Below, piece after piece: positions 17,630-27,158 of a stretch of 64,000 nt of DNA. Origin of the DNA: Pedobacter sp. Leaf216. Its GTDB lineage: Bacteria > Bacteroidota > Bacteroidia > Sphingobacteriales > Sphingobacteriaceae. The notes beneath the pieces are model-generated. The model had not been told where the DNA came from and made no database searches. It saw nothing but the letters and a program-made list of their open reading frames with translations. Made by a program: the position numbers and the translations under genes. The DNA lies in assembly GCF_001421515.1 (NCBI RefSeq), contig NZ_LMKM01000023.1, positions 294,247-358,246 on the forward strand, read 5' to 3'. Every line of letters begins with the position of its first letter. The first letter of the stretch is position 1.

Positions 17630-18469
17630 TTATTTCAGTTCGGTAATGGCACAGTGGTCCATATCGCCATAATCAAGGTTTTCACCAGCCATACCCCAAA
17701 TAAAGGTATAATTGCTTGTACCAGCACCAGAGTGGATAGACCAGTTTGGCGAAATTACTGCCTGATCGTTCTGCATCCAAATGTGGCGGGTTTCTTGCGG
17801 CTGCCCCATAAAATGGCAAACACTTTGCCCTGTTGGAACCTCAAAATAAAAATAAGCTTCCATTCTCCTGTCGTGCGTATGCGCCGGCATGGTATTCCAC
17901 ACGCTACCCGATTTTAACTCGGTCATACCCATCTGCAACTGGCAAGTTGGCAACACGCTGTTTACCAATAATTTATTGATGATTCTGTGGTTCGCTGTTT
18001 CTGGTGTACCCAATTCTACAATTTCTGCTTCAGCCTTGCTTACCTTCTTGTTTGGATAAGCGTGGTGTGCCGGGGCAGAATTGATGTATAATTTAGCGGC
18101 TTCACCCGGAATTGCAGATTCGAAAAACACATCTTTAGCACCTTTTCCAATGTAGAGAGCTTCTTTATAGTCCAATTCGTATTTTTCGCCATCAGCAGTA
18201 ACAATTGCTTTTCCGCCTACGTTGATAATACCAAGCTCCCTGCGTTCTAAAAAATAGTTTGCTTTTAAATCATCAGGATTCGGAAGGGCTATTTTCTGAT
18301 CAACAGGCATAGCACCACCAACAATATACCTATCGAAATGAGATAAGGTTAAATTTACCTGGTTGGCCTCAAATACGTTTTCAATTAAGAAATTATCCCG
18401 CAAAGCTGCGGTATCCATTTGTTTAACTTCTTTGGGACTTTGCGCGTAACGGCTTTCAAATTTATTCAT
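17630..18469 (-). CDS. kduI: 5-dehydro-4-deoxy-D-glucuronate isomerase
   Basis: 279 residues, the usual KduI length. The cupin metal site is visible as PAHTHDRRMEAYFYFEV. It converts 5-keto-4-deoxyuronate, which forms spontaneously from the unsaturated sugar released by GH88, to 2,5-diketo-3-deoxygluconate for KduD. A TATATTTG box upstream suggests that kduI-kduD can also be transcribed separately from the long operon. Confidence 0.95.
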   Translation of the reverse strand: MNKFESRYAQSPKEVKQMDTAALRDNFLIENVFEANQVNLTLSHFDRYIVGGAMPVDQKIALPNPDDLKANYFLERRELGIINVGGKAIVTADGEKYELDYKEALYIGKGAKDVFFESAIPGEAAKLYINSAPAHHAYPNKKVSKAEAEIVELGTPETANHRIINKLLVNSVLPTCQLQMGMTELKSGSVWNTMPAHTHDRRMEAYFYFEVPTGQSVCHFMGQPQETRHIWMQNDQAVISPNWSIHSGAGTSNYTFIWGMAGENLDYGDMDHCAITELK

Positions 18470-18536
18470 TGGTTAAAAAATTGAGTTTTGGGATAAAAAT
18501 CTGACTCATATTTCAGATCCTATCCGCAAATATATT

Positions 18537-18544
18537 TATACGAT
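18537..18544 (-). promoter_or_regulatory. -7 box upstream of kduI
   Basis: TATATTTG on the minus strand fits TANNTTTG exactly, 68 bp before the kduI ATG and inside the 89-bp gap after the DUF2264 gene. No clear TTTG at -33. Confidence 0.4.
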
Positions 18545-18558
18545 ACTTAATTTTGGTA

Positions 18559-19788
18559 TTAATACTCAACTTTATAATCCTTTTTAATGGTTTCTCCGCC
18601 CCAGGCTTTCAAACTCGTCCATGGCGCAGGTGCATCCGTCCAGAATTTATTATCAGCGGGCAGGCCCAAAGTTAAAAAACCTAAAGTTGCCATATATAAA
18701 CTTCCGGTTGAGGTATAGGTATCGGCCACTTCTGGTTGATGACCGTTAAAACCCAACACCAACCAGCCTTTATTGTCGAAATTCTGGTTTCCATCATAAA
18801 GTTTATGCATTATAGCAGTTAAACCACCGCGAACCTGTGCTGGTTTTACATATTCGGGCAATTTTTCCATTAAGGCTGTTTGAGCCAATGCCTGAAAGGC
18901 AGCTGTACGGTAGGTAATCGATCGGCCATAAGCAGGGTAAGTCCCTTCCGGGGAAATAATTCTTTCTAAATATTCCGAATAGCGCACCATTCTTTTCAAG
19001 GCAAGGTCGTAATCGGCCTGCAGTGCTTTTTTCTTATCAACCAAAACTTTTAAAAGGTCAACAAGCATCGGATGGATCACGTATGAGTTGTAATAATCCA
19101 TGCTAAACTTTTCACCATCACTGTACCAGCTATCGCCCACATACCATTCTTTCATTTTGTTGATCGAAAACTGAACACGTGCAGGATCATATTGCTCGCC
19201 AATGCTCAGCAAAAAACCTTCAGTTAAGCCAGAAAATAAGAGCCAGTTGTTGTAGGCCCCGCTCCTGGTGCGTAAAGATTTAAATTCTTCTATAAATCTT
19301 TTTTTAGTCGTTTCATCAAGCGGTTCCCATAATGCTTTTGGGGCACGCAAAAAAGCATGCGCAACGTAAGCGGCATCAACAATCGGCTGACTTTCTGATC
19401 GGTAACTGATGTAATCCGGACTTTCGGGATTAACCGAATTGGCCAAAGCTTTTAAAAGTTCGGTGCGCATGGTTTTTCTGAGTTTTCCTTCAGGGGTTTC
19501 ATCATCCGGTAAAGCCAGCCAGGGTGCAACCCCAGCAATGGTACGGCCCAAAGCTTCCAGATAGGTAACTTTTGCTACGTTTAAGCCATAGCCTGGCGCT
19601 TTTTCTAAAGGCATATTTTTCTTTAAAGTTTCGTTTGCCAGGTTATGAATTACCGGATAAGCGATTCTGTTAAAAGTTTTTACCCAAAAAGCACGGTCTT
19701 CTGCACCGGTTTCAGGTTTCTTTTGTGCATAAGCAAACTGAGAAAAAATCAGCAGGGCAGAAAAAATTACTTTACATTTCATTTTCAT
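18559..19788 (-). CDS. DUF2264 protein, putative exo-acting glycosidase of the locus
   Basis: 409 residues from the ATG at 19788 (a second ATG at 19782 is possible). Signal peptide KVIFSALLIFSQFAYAQ. The body is helix-rich with repeated Trp/Tyr motifs (GVAPWLALPDDETPEG, YNNWLLFSGLTEGF, DGEKFSMDYYNSYVIHP), typical of the (alpha/alpha)n DUF2264 family. From memory, some DUF2264 proteins are classed as GH154 with beta-glucuronidase activity, which would suit a locus with GH88, KduI and KduD. The exact reaction is inferred. Confidence 0.8.
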   Translation of the reverse strand: MKMKCKVIFSALLIFSQFAYAQKKPETGAEDRAFWVKTFNRIAYPVIHNLANETLKKNMPLEKAPGYGLNVAKVTYLEALGRTIAGVAPWLALPDDETPEGKLRKTMRTELLKALANSVNPESPDYISYRSESQPIVDAAYVAHAFLRAPKALWEPLDETTKKRFIEEFKSLRTRSGAYNNWLLFSGLTEGFLLSIGEQYDPARVQFSINKMKEWYVGDSWYSDGEKFSMDYYNSYVIHPMLVDLLKVLVDKKKALQADYDLALKRMVRYSEYLERIISPEGTYPAYGRSITYRTAAFQALAQTALMEKLPEYVKPAQVRGGLTAIMHKLYDGNQNFDNKGWLVLGFNGHQPEVADTYTSTGSLYMATLGFLTLGLPADNKFWTDAPAPWTSLKAWGGETIKKDYKVEY

Positions 19789-19950
19789 TATAATGTGAGT
19801 GATAAAACTCAAGGTTAGATTAAATTATTTGGAGAGCGGGTTTTTATGCTAGTATTCAGTTTCTTTACGCTTTCCGGGTCTAGGCAGCATTGCAGGCCTT
19901 AATATTATTGGTTGGATGCTTAGCCGACAAACATGAATTTCTGAAAGTCT

Positions 19951-20022
19951 TTGCACAAACCCACTCTTCATAAACCCGGTAGTAGCGGTAGCCTCCGATT
20001 TTTCATCGGAGCTGTAGCGAAT
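19951..20022 (-). repeat. Diverged copy of an interspersed repeat with a CTCCGAT hairpin
   Basis: Within the 347-bp gap between GH88 and DUF2264. The core (TAAACCCGGTAGTAGCGGTAG, hairpin CTCCGATTTTTCATCGGAG, then TAGCGAAT) matches, in inverse orientation, the cores at 42.70 and 43.02 kb. The flanks are diverged. The rest of the gap (19789-20135) shows no gene; a 75-codon frame over it is an artefact of the repeat. Confidence 0.7.
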
Positions 20023-20135
20023 AACGCGGCTACCGCATCCGAAGCACTGCTGAACCTTCATTTCCGAATAAAACAAAAATTCATTATCCGGCTAATCCAA
20101 AACAGCTATTCCGCTTAAACCTGTATTTAACATTT

Positions 20136-21320
20136 CTACAAATACCATTTTTTATACCGCGCCAAGGCCTCTAAATAATAATAATCGGCATAAATTAAAG
20201 GTACATCAATTTCACTGTTTAAAGGATAAGCGCCAGTACTGTGCATCAATAAAAAGCCTCCGTTTTCGCCCAGCTTTGCGTGGTATTCACTGCTTGAAAG
20301 GGAATAAATCATGGTTTCGGCTGCCGATTTAAATTCTGTTTTCTCACTTCCGGAAGTATATTGACCCAGCTCTAACAATGCCGAAGCCATTAATGCACCC
20401 GCAGAAGCATCACGCTTTGCAAACGGAATACCCTGTGCATCAAAATCCCAGAATGGAATTTTATCTGCAGGCAGGTTTGGATGGTTAAGAATAAAATGTG
20501 CTATACCTTTTGCCTGTTTTAAATAAACCGGATCTTTAGTAAAACGGTACATCATGGTATAACCATACAGCGCCCAACCCTGTCCGCGTGCCCATGCAGA
20601 GCAATTTGCAGCACCCTGCCATGTCGCTTTTCTAATTACAGCTCCTGTTTCAGGGTTATAATCAACCACGTGGAAAGAGCTGAAATCGGGGCGGAAATGG
20701 TTTTTTAAAGCCGTATTTGCATGGATAACCGATATTTCTTTATACTTTTTATTGCCTCCATTATCACTCACCCAGTTCATCATTTCGAGGTTCATCATGT
20801 TATCGATAATTACGGGGCATTCCCATAGTTTACTCTTATTCCATGATTGGATTGATTTTACTGCCGGGCGGTAGCGTGTAGCCAACGATTCGGCCGAACG
20901 CTCAATTACAGCCTTATATTCTGGCTTACCGGTTAATCGGTAAGCGTTGCCAAAGCTACAGTACATCATAAATCCCAAATCGTGGTTGCCGGTATACGTT
21001 TGGTTTGGCTCAATTACTTTTAAAGCTTTCTCGGCCTCCTGTTTAACCTCTGCATTTTTAGTCTCTTCGTATATGTACCACAAACTGCCAGAGTAAAAAC
21101 CGCTGCACCACCATTTGATGTCGTAATTTACAGGTTTCCCTTTCTCAAAAGTTTGTGGTGTTTTTCCTTCGGGAATATTTTTACCCAGCACTTTATATTG
21201 ATCAAGGGCGAATTTAAATTCATCGTTGATTAACTGGGCCATAGGCTTCTTTGCGGCTTGGGCAAATGAAACCGAACTGCTTAACAACAGCAATGCGACA
21301 GCGAGATTGATTTTTTTCAT
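20136..21320 (-). CDS. GH88 unsaturated glucuronyl hydrolase
   Basis: 394 residues with signal peptide (LAVALLLLSSSVSFA). Two catalytic aspartates of the family are visible: GNHDLGFMMY (Asp114) and ECPVIIDNMMNLEM (Asp173), plus the WARGQGWALYGY motif. GH88 enzymes remove the 4,5-unsaturated uronic acid left at the non-reducing end by lyases, feeding KduI and KduD. It starts 15 bp after the PL8 stop. Since no sulfatase is nearby, an unsulfated product is expected. Confidence 0.93.
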   Translation of the reverse strand: MKKINLAVALLLLSSSVSFAQAAKKPMAQLINDEFKFALDQYKVLGKNIPEGKTPQTFEKGKPVNYDIKWWCSGFYSGSLWYIYEETKNAEVKQEAEKALKVIEPNQTYTGNHDLGFMMYCSFGNAYRLTGKPEYKAVIERSAESLATRYRPAVKSIQSWNKSKLWECPVIIDNMMNLEMMNWVSDNGGNKKYKEISVIHANTALKNHFRPDFSSFHVVDYNPETGAVIRKATWQGAANCSAWARGQGWALYGYTMMYRFTKDPVYLKQAKGIAHFILNHPNLPADKIPFWDFDAQGIPFAKRDASAGALMASALLELGQYTSGSEKTEFKSAAETMIYSLSSSEYHAKLGENGGFLLMHSTGAYPLNSEIDVPLIYADYYYLEALARYKKWYL

Positions 21321-21335
21321 AATTAATAATGTGTA

Positions 21336-23429
21336 TTATTCTTTAATTTTAAAAGTTGCCGTTGCACCCGAAAGTGCACCGGCAGGTAGATTACAATTTA
21401 TATTTTGAGGTTTTAACATGGCCGGTAGTTTTAAAAGCACATTGATGCTTGCATTTTGCTGCGCCGGATCTGCGATGTAAAGCGTAGGATTTTTACCATT
21501 TATATTTTTAATGTAAACCGTACAAGCCTGATCTACACGGAGTGATAAGCCATCTGCATTCAGCGTGCCCGGTTTATAAAAGACGGCTTGCAACATATTT
21601 AAACCAGTGTGTTTTACCGCCTGTATCTCGTCGGTATTTTTTAATATCTCAATCATCGATCGGTTATACTTTTTTAATCCGGCTACATCTATCCCTGGCA
21701 CAACAATATATTGGTAACTGCCATTTTGTGGATTTTGACCATGGTTTAACCACATTTTAAAAACATTATGCTTTAACTCGGTTTTACTTTGAAAATGGTT
21801 AACGCGGTACCAACTTCCACTTTGGGCTTTAGTGCTGATTTCCAAATTCCCACCATGGGGAAAAATATACCCAATACTATCGTGTAATGCCCAAACTTCG
21901 CTCTTGCCATTTTTCTGTATGCCGTTAGAAGTTGATACGTTACTACGCAACCATACCTGATTGATTGTGGTGGTGATATTTTGTATAGCATTGCTGTTAA
22001 TCCCGGCACCTAAACAAACCACTTCCTGATCAAAAAAGAACCATGCCTTTTTAGCCTGAACGCTGTCATAATTCAAATCGTAACACGAAACGCCATAAAA
22101 GCCATCACTTACCCCGCCCACAAATTTGGTGCTGCCAGGTATACCCCATTCTTTTAATACTGTTGCGCCACTGTCATCAGCATAATCCCTGCTGGTAGTG
22201 CCCGGAATTTTATCCCATTCCCAAACGGGCATCAGGTTGGCATATTCTGACCCGCTACGTTGAATATTTGTTGCCCCATCGGGGAGAAATTTCCCCAATA
22301 TGTTTTCATTATTGCCACGTTCCGTTCTTAGCGTTCTGCTCGATGCCGTTTGAACACTGAAAGTATAAGCCTTACGGAGGTGCAGGGTGTAACCACTTTT
22401 CCAATATTGGCTATGGGAAGCTGTTATTCCGTAATCAACAGGTTTTTTGCCTGATGTTCTGAGTTGTGCTGCATCCCAATAATCGGCATTTTCGGGGTCG
22501 AACAGTTTAATTTTGCCTACCATACCGCCCATGCCGCTACTTAAGGAGTCTTTACGACTAATCCCCCGTCCGCGTACGTTAAAATCATAAAACGATCCCC
22601 TTACCGTTTTGAGGAAAGTATTTTTGAGGTAGTTAACCAAAATAGCCAGTTGATCTTTTGGCAGGGCATATTCCGTTCCACGTAAATAAAAAGCAGCGTT
22701 CACCGAATTTCCGGCGAATACCCTGCCATAACTCGCAATGGCCTGCTGTTTACCATGCTGGTAATAACTTCCATCCACCTGAACGCCTTCTTTTCCATCT
22801 GCAATGGTTATCGGTTCGAACAGGTATTTCGCGGCAGAATCCAACGTTGCCTTATTTTGTGTTAAGCAGGCCCTGTAGAGATAGTGCAGTGCCTCATCAG
22901 AAGTATTGGCACCATCACCGGTTTTTAACTTTCTGATCATTCTATTAATCAAGGCATTTTCTAGCTCAACAGGGAGTTGCGTTTTCGCATTCCGCATTAA
23001 AATTAACGTTTGGCCAATGGCCTGTGGATAAAAAATATCGTTGTACCACCAGTTTTTGTTCTTTGGATTTTTATCCAGCCAGTTCTGCAAAGCTTTCACA
23101 ATTGCACCATACATCTCTTTATTTTGATACAGCTTATTTGATTGCCTTATATAAGCAGTTGCCATATCTTTTATTCTGTTTAGCGGATCGTATTGTGCAT
23201 CTGCATAATTAATATCCGTCCAGCTTCCATCTGGAAGTAATGCCGGCAGGTTTTTATTTATCCTTTTTGTTAGCACGCCATCGTTTATGCCTACCTGCAA
23301 ATCCAGATTGATACGCTCCATAATAATGGTATAGGGTTTTTGCTGTGCGCTTACAAAAAAGCAGCTTAAACAAACAAAAATTACCGATAAATTTATTTTC
23401 AACCCTTTTCCTTTTATCCTCACCATCAT
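21336..23429 (-). CDS. PL8 polysaccharide lyase, chondroitinase AC-like
   Basis: 697 residues with signal peptide. As I recall the P. heparinus chondroitinase AC, the alignment is close and the catalytic set falls at the same numbers: Asn175 (GANTSD), His225 and Tyr234 in GSYYQHGKQQAIASYG, Arg288 and Arg292 in RGRGISRKD. The C-terminal half shares MPVWEWDKIPGTTSRDY and FDQEVVCLGAGINSN. PL8 lyases cleave beta-linked uronic acid polymers (chondroitin, hyaluronan, xanthan and others) by beta-elimination. The first ATG overlaps the GH16 stop by four bases. Confidence 0.92.
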   Translation of the reverse strand: MMVRIKGKGLKINLSVIFVCLSCFFVSAQQKPYTIIMERINLDLQVGINDGVLTKRINKNLPALLPDGSWTDINYADAQYDPLNRIKDMATAYIRQSNKLYQNKEMYGAIVKALQNWLDKNPKNKNWWYNDIFYPQAIGQTLILMRNAKTQLPVELENALINRMIRKLKTGDGANTSDEALHYLYRACLTQNKATLDSAAKYLFEPITIADGKEGVQVDGSYYQHGKQQAIASYGRVFAGNSVNAAFYLRGTEYALPKDQLAILVNYLKNTFLKTVRGSFYDFNVRGRGISRKDSLSSGMGGMVGKIKLFDPENADYWDAAQLRTSGKKPVDYGITASHSQYWKSGYTLHLRKAYTFSVQTASSRTLRTERGNNENILGKFLPDGATNIQRSGSEYANLMPVWEWDKIPGTTSRDYADDSGATVLKEWGIPGSTKFVGGVSDGFYGVSCYDLNYDSVQAKKAWFFFDQEVVCLGAGINSNAIQNITTTINQVWLRSNVSTSNGIQKNGKSEVWALHDSIGYIFPHGGNLEISTKAQSGSWYRVNHFQSKTELKHNVFKMWLNHGQNPQNGSYQYIVVPGIDVAGLKKYNRSMIEILKNTDEIQAVKHTGLNMLQAVFYKPGTLNADGLSLRVDQACTVYIKNINGKNPTLYIADPAQQNASINVLLKLPAMLKPQNINCNLPAGALSGATATFKIKE

Positions 23430-24229
23430 TTTCTACGGTTTAAAGGAGTTTTGTAAACCCTAACATAATCTACCTCATATTTTAATGGTAAAATCGCTTC
23501 TTTTAATGGCCCGCCCAGCGTTCCCTGCCTGCCCAAAGCCAGGTTAAGCAGCAGGTAAAATTCTTTCCTAAAAGGATTATCTACTGCGTGATCTGCTTTT
23601 TTAACATCAAATACCATATACTTTAAATCATCATAATAGAATTCAATTTTGTCTTCATCCCAATTAATGGCATACACATGAAAATCTTCCCATGGTTTAC
23701 CCACCACAGGTTTTTCCCCCTGGTGTTTATAGGTATTGGTAGAATCTGCATAATGTACCGTTCCGTATACCTGTGTAGAATCTTTACCCACAAATTCCAA
23801 AATGTCAATTTCGCCGCAATTGGGCCATTTTACCTGACCGCGGTTGGTACCCAGCATCCAAATGGCAGGCCATGCACCAACACCCTTACATACTTTTGCC
23901 CTAACCTCTACCCGGCCATACTTAAAATGCTGCTTCCCTAAAGTAATTACACTGGCTGAGGTAAAATGCGCACCTTCAAATTCTTCCTTCTTTGCTTCTA
24001 TTACCAGTTTTCCATTTTCTACCCTGGCGTTCTCCAACCTGTTTTTTGTATAAAGCTGTGGCTCTTTATTGCGTACAAATCCTTGCTCGTAAGTCCACTT
24101 TTTAGCATCGGGCAAACCTGTATAGTCAAATTCATCGCTCCAGATCAATTTCCGCTTTATGCCATCGCTTTGCGCAAAACAGTTATAGCCAACCAGACAA
24201 AACAGCAGGATTAATAGTTGTTTCTTCAT
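23426..24229 (-). CDS. GH16 endo-beta-glucanase-like enzyme, secreted
   Basis: 267 residues with signal peptide (LLILLFCLVGYNCFAQ). The catalytic signature is NCGEIDILEFVG (Glu140, Asp142, Glu145), followed by YGTVHYAD. The FHVYAINWDEDKIEFYYDD stretch is typical of laminarinase-like GH16. Such enzymes cut beta-1,3 or mixed beta-1,3/1,4-glucans, less often galactans. Its close coupling with PL8 (4-bp overlap) implies that the two act on the same glycan. Confidence 0.92.
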   Translation of the reverse strand: MKKQLLILLFCLVGYNCFAQSDGIKRKLIWSDEFDYTGLPDAKKWTYEQGFVRNKEPQLYTKNRLENARVENGKLVIEAKKEEFEGAHFTSASVITLGKQHFKYGRVEVRAKVCKGVGAWPAIWMLGTNRGQVKWPNCGEIDILEFVGKDSTQVYGTVHYADSTNTYKHQGEKPVVGKPWEDFHVYAINWDEDKIEFYYDDLKYMVFDVKKADHAVDNPFRKEFYLLLNLALGRQGTLGGPLKEAILPLKYEVDYVRVYKTPLNRRK

Positions 24230-24285
24230 AAAAGTATTTTGTAAATGCGGCTGGCATTAAACTGGTTAAGCAGCCGCATTTGATG

Positions 24286-25221
24286 TTAAAGGATAACCTT
24301 AATATTAAATTCTTTTATTGTTGATTTACTTTGGTTGGGATTAACATTATAAGCCACAAAAGTTGCCTTGTATTTACCTACAGCAGCATATTTATAAGCG
24401 TATGATGTGGTAGCAGATGCGGTTATGTTTTTAACCGTGGCGGTTGCAATATCTGGAGAAACGCGACCAACATACAATGCCTTACTTACAATCCAGCTGG
24501 TGTTTGTTGGAAGTGTAGCCGCGCCACCTACAATGGTGAGCGCTGTGGTAGTGGCTACCCAGCGCGCGCTAGCAGGTGTCCAAACGTTGCCATAACGTGT
24601 CCAGTATGCATTATCACTCGCTAACGAACTTAAGTTAAAGCTATAATCGGCCAATACATTGTTTACCGTATAATTGGTAATGGTCCAGGTTCGCTGTGTT
24701 GAGCCTGTTACGCCCGAATATTTAAAGGCAATAAAAAGTGAATCATTTATACCACTTACCAGATCAGCTAAATTAATATTGCCTGTATTTACTGCGGTGG
24801 CACTCGTAGCCAAAGGTGTACGGGCTGTAATGTTTGTCCACGCTGCATTTACAACCGTTGCTGAATCTCTTGAGGGCAGCCTGTTGGTAGCCAGAACCTG
24901 CAAAGTATTGGTTTGTGTACCAAACTGGGCAGTACTCGTAAAAGATAGCGTTGGTAGGCCCTGCGCCATTGCCCTATCTCGGTACTCGTACTTATTGCCT
25001 GGGGTACCGCCCCAAAAAGCAATATTATCGGCATAGCCATCTAGCGCAAACTTACAGGTATCGCCCAGTTTAAAAACCAGTGTATCGCCAATGGCGGCAC
25101 GTGCATTAATAAGGTTAATGCCAGCGGTTGGTGCATCTGTTGTAAGGTCTTTCTTGCATGCGGTAAAAAACAAAAGTGCAAGCAAACCTATATTGAATAG
25201 ATATTTCATCTTCTTTTTCAT
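24286..25221 (-). CDS. DUF5017-like surface lipoprotein of the locus
   Basis: 311 residues with a lipoprotein signal (LLALLFFTACKKD, lipobox Cys). The rest is beta-rich, Thr/Ser-rich and repetitive, with FGTQTNTLQVLATNRL and SDNAYWTRYGNVWTPASARW, fitting DUF5017 proteins found after SusD. It probably sits on the cell surface and binds glycan, in the place of SusE/F-type proteins. It starts 11 bp after susD and precedes GH16. Binding specificity cannot be read. Confidence 0.75.
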   Translation of the reverse strand: MKKKMKYLFNIGLLALLFFTACKKDLTTDAPTAGINLINARAAIGDTLVFKLGDTCKFALDGYADNIAFWGGTPGNKYEYRDRAMAQGLPTLSFTSTAQFGTQTNTLQVLATNRLPSRDSATVVNAAWTNITARTPLATSATAVNTGNINLADLVSGINDSLFIAFKYSGVTGSTQRTWTITNYTVNNVLADYSFNLSSLASDNAYWTRYGNVWTPASARWVATTTALTIVGGAATLPTNTSWIVSKALYVGRVSPDIATATVKNITASATTSYAYKYAAVGKYKATFVAYNVNPNQSKSTIKEFNIKVIL

Positions 25222-25232
25222 TTTTGATTTGG

Positions 25233-27137
25233 TTAATATCCTGGGTTTTGAGTTAAATCCTTATTTAGGTTTAACTCGTAGGTTGGTTTCGGGAGCAGTA
25301 CATGCCTTTGGGTGATTCCGGTAATTCCGCTATAACCGACCGCATTGCCTGTTGTTGCTGAAACGCCATTGGCTACAGCGTAGTTGGCAAAGTTTTGCAT
25401 ATCGCCCACAAAATTGCCCCAACGGATAAGGTCGGCCTTGCGGTAGGCCTCAAAGCATAACTCGCGCATACGTTCATCTCTAATCGCCAATTGAAAATCG
25501 GCTTTGTTCAGTCCTGGTGTTAAAAGGTATTCGCTACCGTTTGTAATGCTTGCTGTAGCTGTTGCAGTAACTCCAGTAGTTGGTGCAGCAATGCTCACCG
25601 TTGGTGCACTGGTAAAATACGGACCTGCAGCTGTTAAATTCCCTCTGCTGGTTAATTTAATTCCGGTTACCACGCCTCCTGTTGATACTACCGCTACCCC
25701 AGTAGCACCCGAGCCGCCACCGCCGCTAATGGTTACCACAGGAGGGTTGGCAGCACTATAACCTGAACCTCCGTTTACTACCGTAATATTTTTTACAATA
25801 TTACCATACATGGTTCCGTAAGCCCTTTTCCGCACTTGATTAATGGCATCGTAAGCGGCAGCCGTTGGACCGTTAACCTGATTTTCGGCTTCTGCTTTCA
25901 TCAATAGCACATCCGAATAACGGATTACAGGCCAATTGATATTGTAACTACCTAAATTCCTTGAAGCTTCCGGACAGTATTCGCGGCGGAATTTACCACA
26001 CATCATTTGCCATGGACTTGGCTTTTCTGTTTTACTCCTCACGCCAGTGGTTGTATTTACCGTCCAGATAAAATCAGCACAGTTCCAATCTCTTCTCGTA
26101 TCTAATGACGCTTTGTTTACCAATGTGCTTGTTGGCTCTACCTCGTAACTATCAAATAACTTTTTGGTGGTTTGTACCCAGCCAACTGCCGAATAAGATG
26201 CGGGATCGAAAGTGCCGTTAACGGTAAGAATAGCCGATTGTATGCCCACAAAGTTTCCGATATCGTTACCTGTTTTATTGGTTACACCCGCAGCAGCCCC
26301 TGCCGATCCCCATTCTAAAATATCTTCCTTTACATCATATTTATCCTGGCACAAATTGATAAAAACCTGCTTATAATCCGGATTTAAGCCATGTAAGCCA
26401 GAGCTGATTACTTTATCAGCATACAGCACCGCATCGGCATATTTAGTGGCATCATTGGTTGGATAACCCGCCCAATACAGGTAAACGCGTGCCAACATGG
26501 CTTGTACAGCCGTTATGGTTACCTGGTCGTTATAACCCAGGCTTGTGGCCGTTCTTCCTTGTAATAAGGTTTCGGCTTCTTTCAAATCGGTAACAATCTG
26601 CGCATAAACTGCTGACTGCGGTGAAGCCGGAATATTGGTTTCGGCGATACCCGGGCTATGCAGAATTACCGGCACTGCACCAAAATTTGTAGTGAGGATA
26701 AAATAATTGTAAGCCCTTAAAAACAAAGCCTGGCCTTTAATGTAACCGCGTTGTTTTTCATCCATTGTTGGCTTGTTAATGTTATCAATCAACACATTTG
26801 CATTGTTAATGCCCAAATACGGCCAGCGCCAAACATCGGCAACATAAGCATGCCCGGCATCGTACGAATAGTATAAACCACGTGCCTCGCCGTTTACCGG
26901 CCGGTTCGGCAACATTTCGTCAGTTGCGCTTACAAAATTAAAGTTCAATACCTGCCCGTACATCCGCTCATACATCATATTGCTGTAAATACCGTTAAGT
27001 GCCACCTGCAACTGATCTGCTGTTTCGTAATAATTAGATGGGCTGTAGAAATCTGTTGGTTCAGTATCTAAAAATTTTTTGCATGATGATGATAATGCCA
27101 TCACAAATAAAAAAGCCAGAATATATTTATTTTTCAT
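25233..27137 (-). CDS. susD: SusD/RagB-family lipoprotein with a phage-like Gly-rich insert
   Basis: 634 residues. Lipoprotein signal AFLFVMALSSSCKKFLDTEP is typical of SusD, as are the TPR-like ARVYLYWAGY region and the C-terminal AIRDERMRELCFEAYRKADL. Most SusD proteins are 500-600 residues. Here an extra segment at about residues 445-538 (roughly 25525-25805), between VRKRAYG and LLTPGL, carries GGSGYSAANPPVVTISGGGG and similar Gly/Val/Thr-rich repeats, a pattern seen in phage tail and adhesin repeats. SusD captures glycan for its SusC partner, 21 bp upstream. Confidence 0.93.
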   Translation of the reverse strand: MKNKYILAFLFVMALSSSCKKFLDTEPTDFYSPSNYYETADQLQVALNGIYSNMMYERMYGQVLNFNFVSATDEMLPNRPVNGEARGLYYSYDAGHAYVADVWRWPYLGINNANVLIDNINKPTMDEKQRGYIKGQALFLRAYNYFILTTNFGAVPVILHSPGIAETNIPASPQSAVYAQIVTDLKEAETLLQGRTATSLGYNDQVTITAVQAMLARVYLYWAGYPTNDATKYADAVLYADKVISSGLHGLNPDYKQVFINLCQDKYDVKEDILEWGSAGAAAGVTNKTGNDIGNFVGIQSAILTVNGTFDPASYSAVGWVQTTKKLFDSYEVEPTSTLVNKASLDTRRDWNCADFIWTVNTTTGVRSKTEKPSPWQMMCGKFRREYCPEASRNLGSYNINWPVIRYSDVLLMKAEAENQVNGPTAAAYDAINQVRKRAYGTMYGNIVKNITVVNGGSGYSAANPPVVTISGGGGSGATGVAVVSTGGVVTGIKLTSRGNLTAAGPYFTSAPTVSIAAPTTGVTATATASITNGSEYLLTPGLNKADFQLAIRDERMRELCFEAYRKADLIRWGNFVGDMQNFANYAVANGVSATTGNAVGYSGITGITQRHVLLPKPTYELNLNKDLTQNPGY

Positions 27138-27158
27138 TGTTTTATTTTTTAATGGTGA

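Noticed and set aside
19849..20076. 75-codon frame between GH88 and DUF2264
   Set aside because: It coincides with the diverged interspersed repeat and shows no protein family.
25504..25761. Plus-strand frame within susD
   Set aside because: It is the antisense of the Gly-rich insert and has no independent support.
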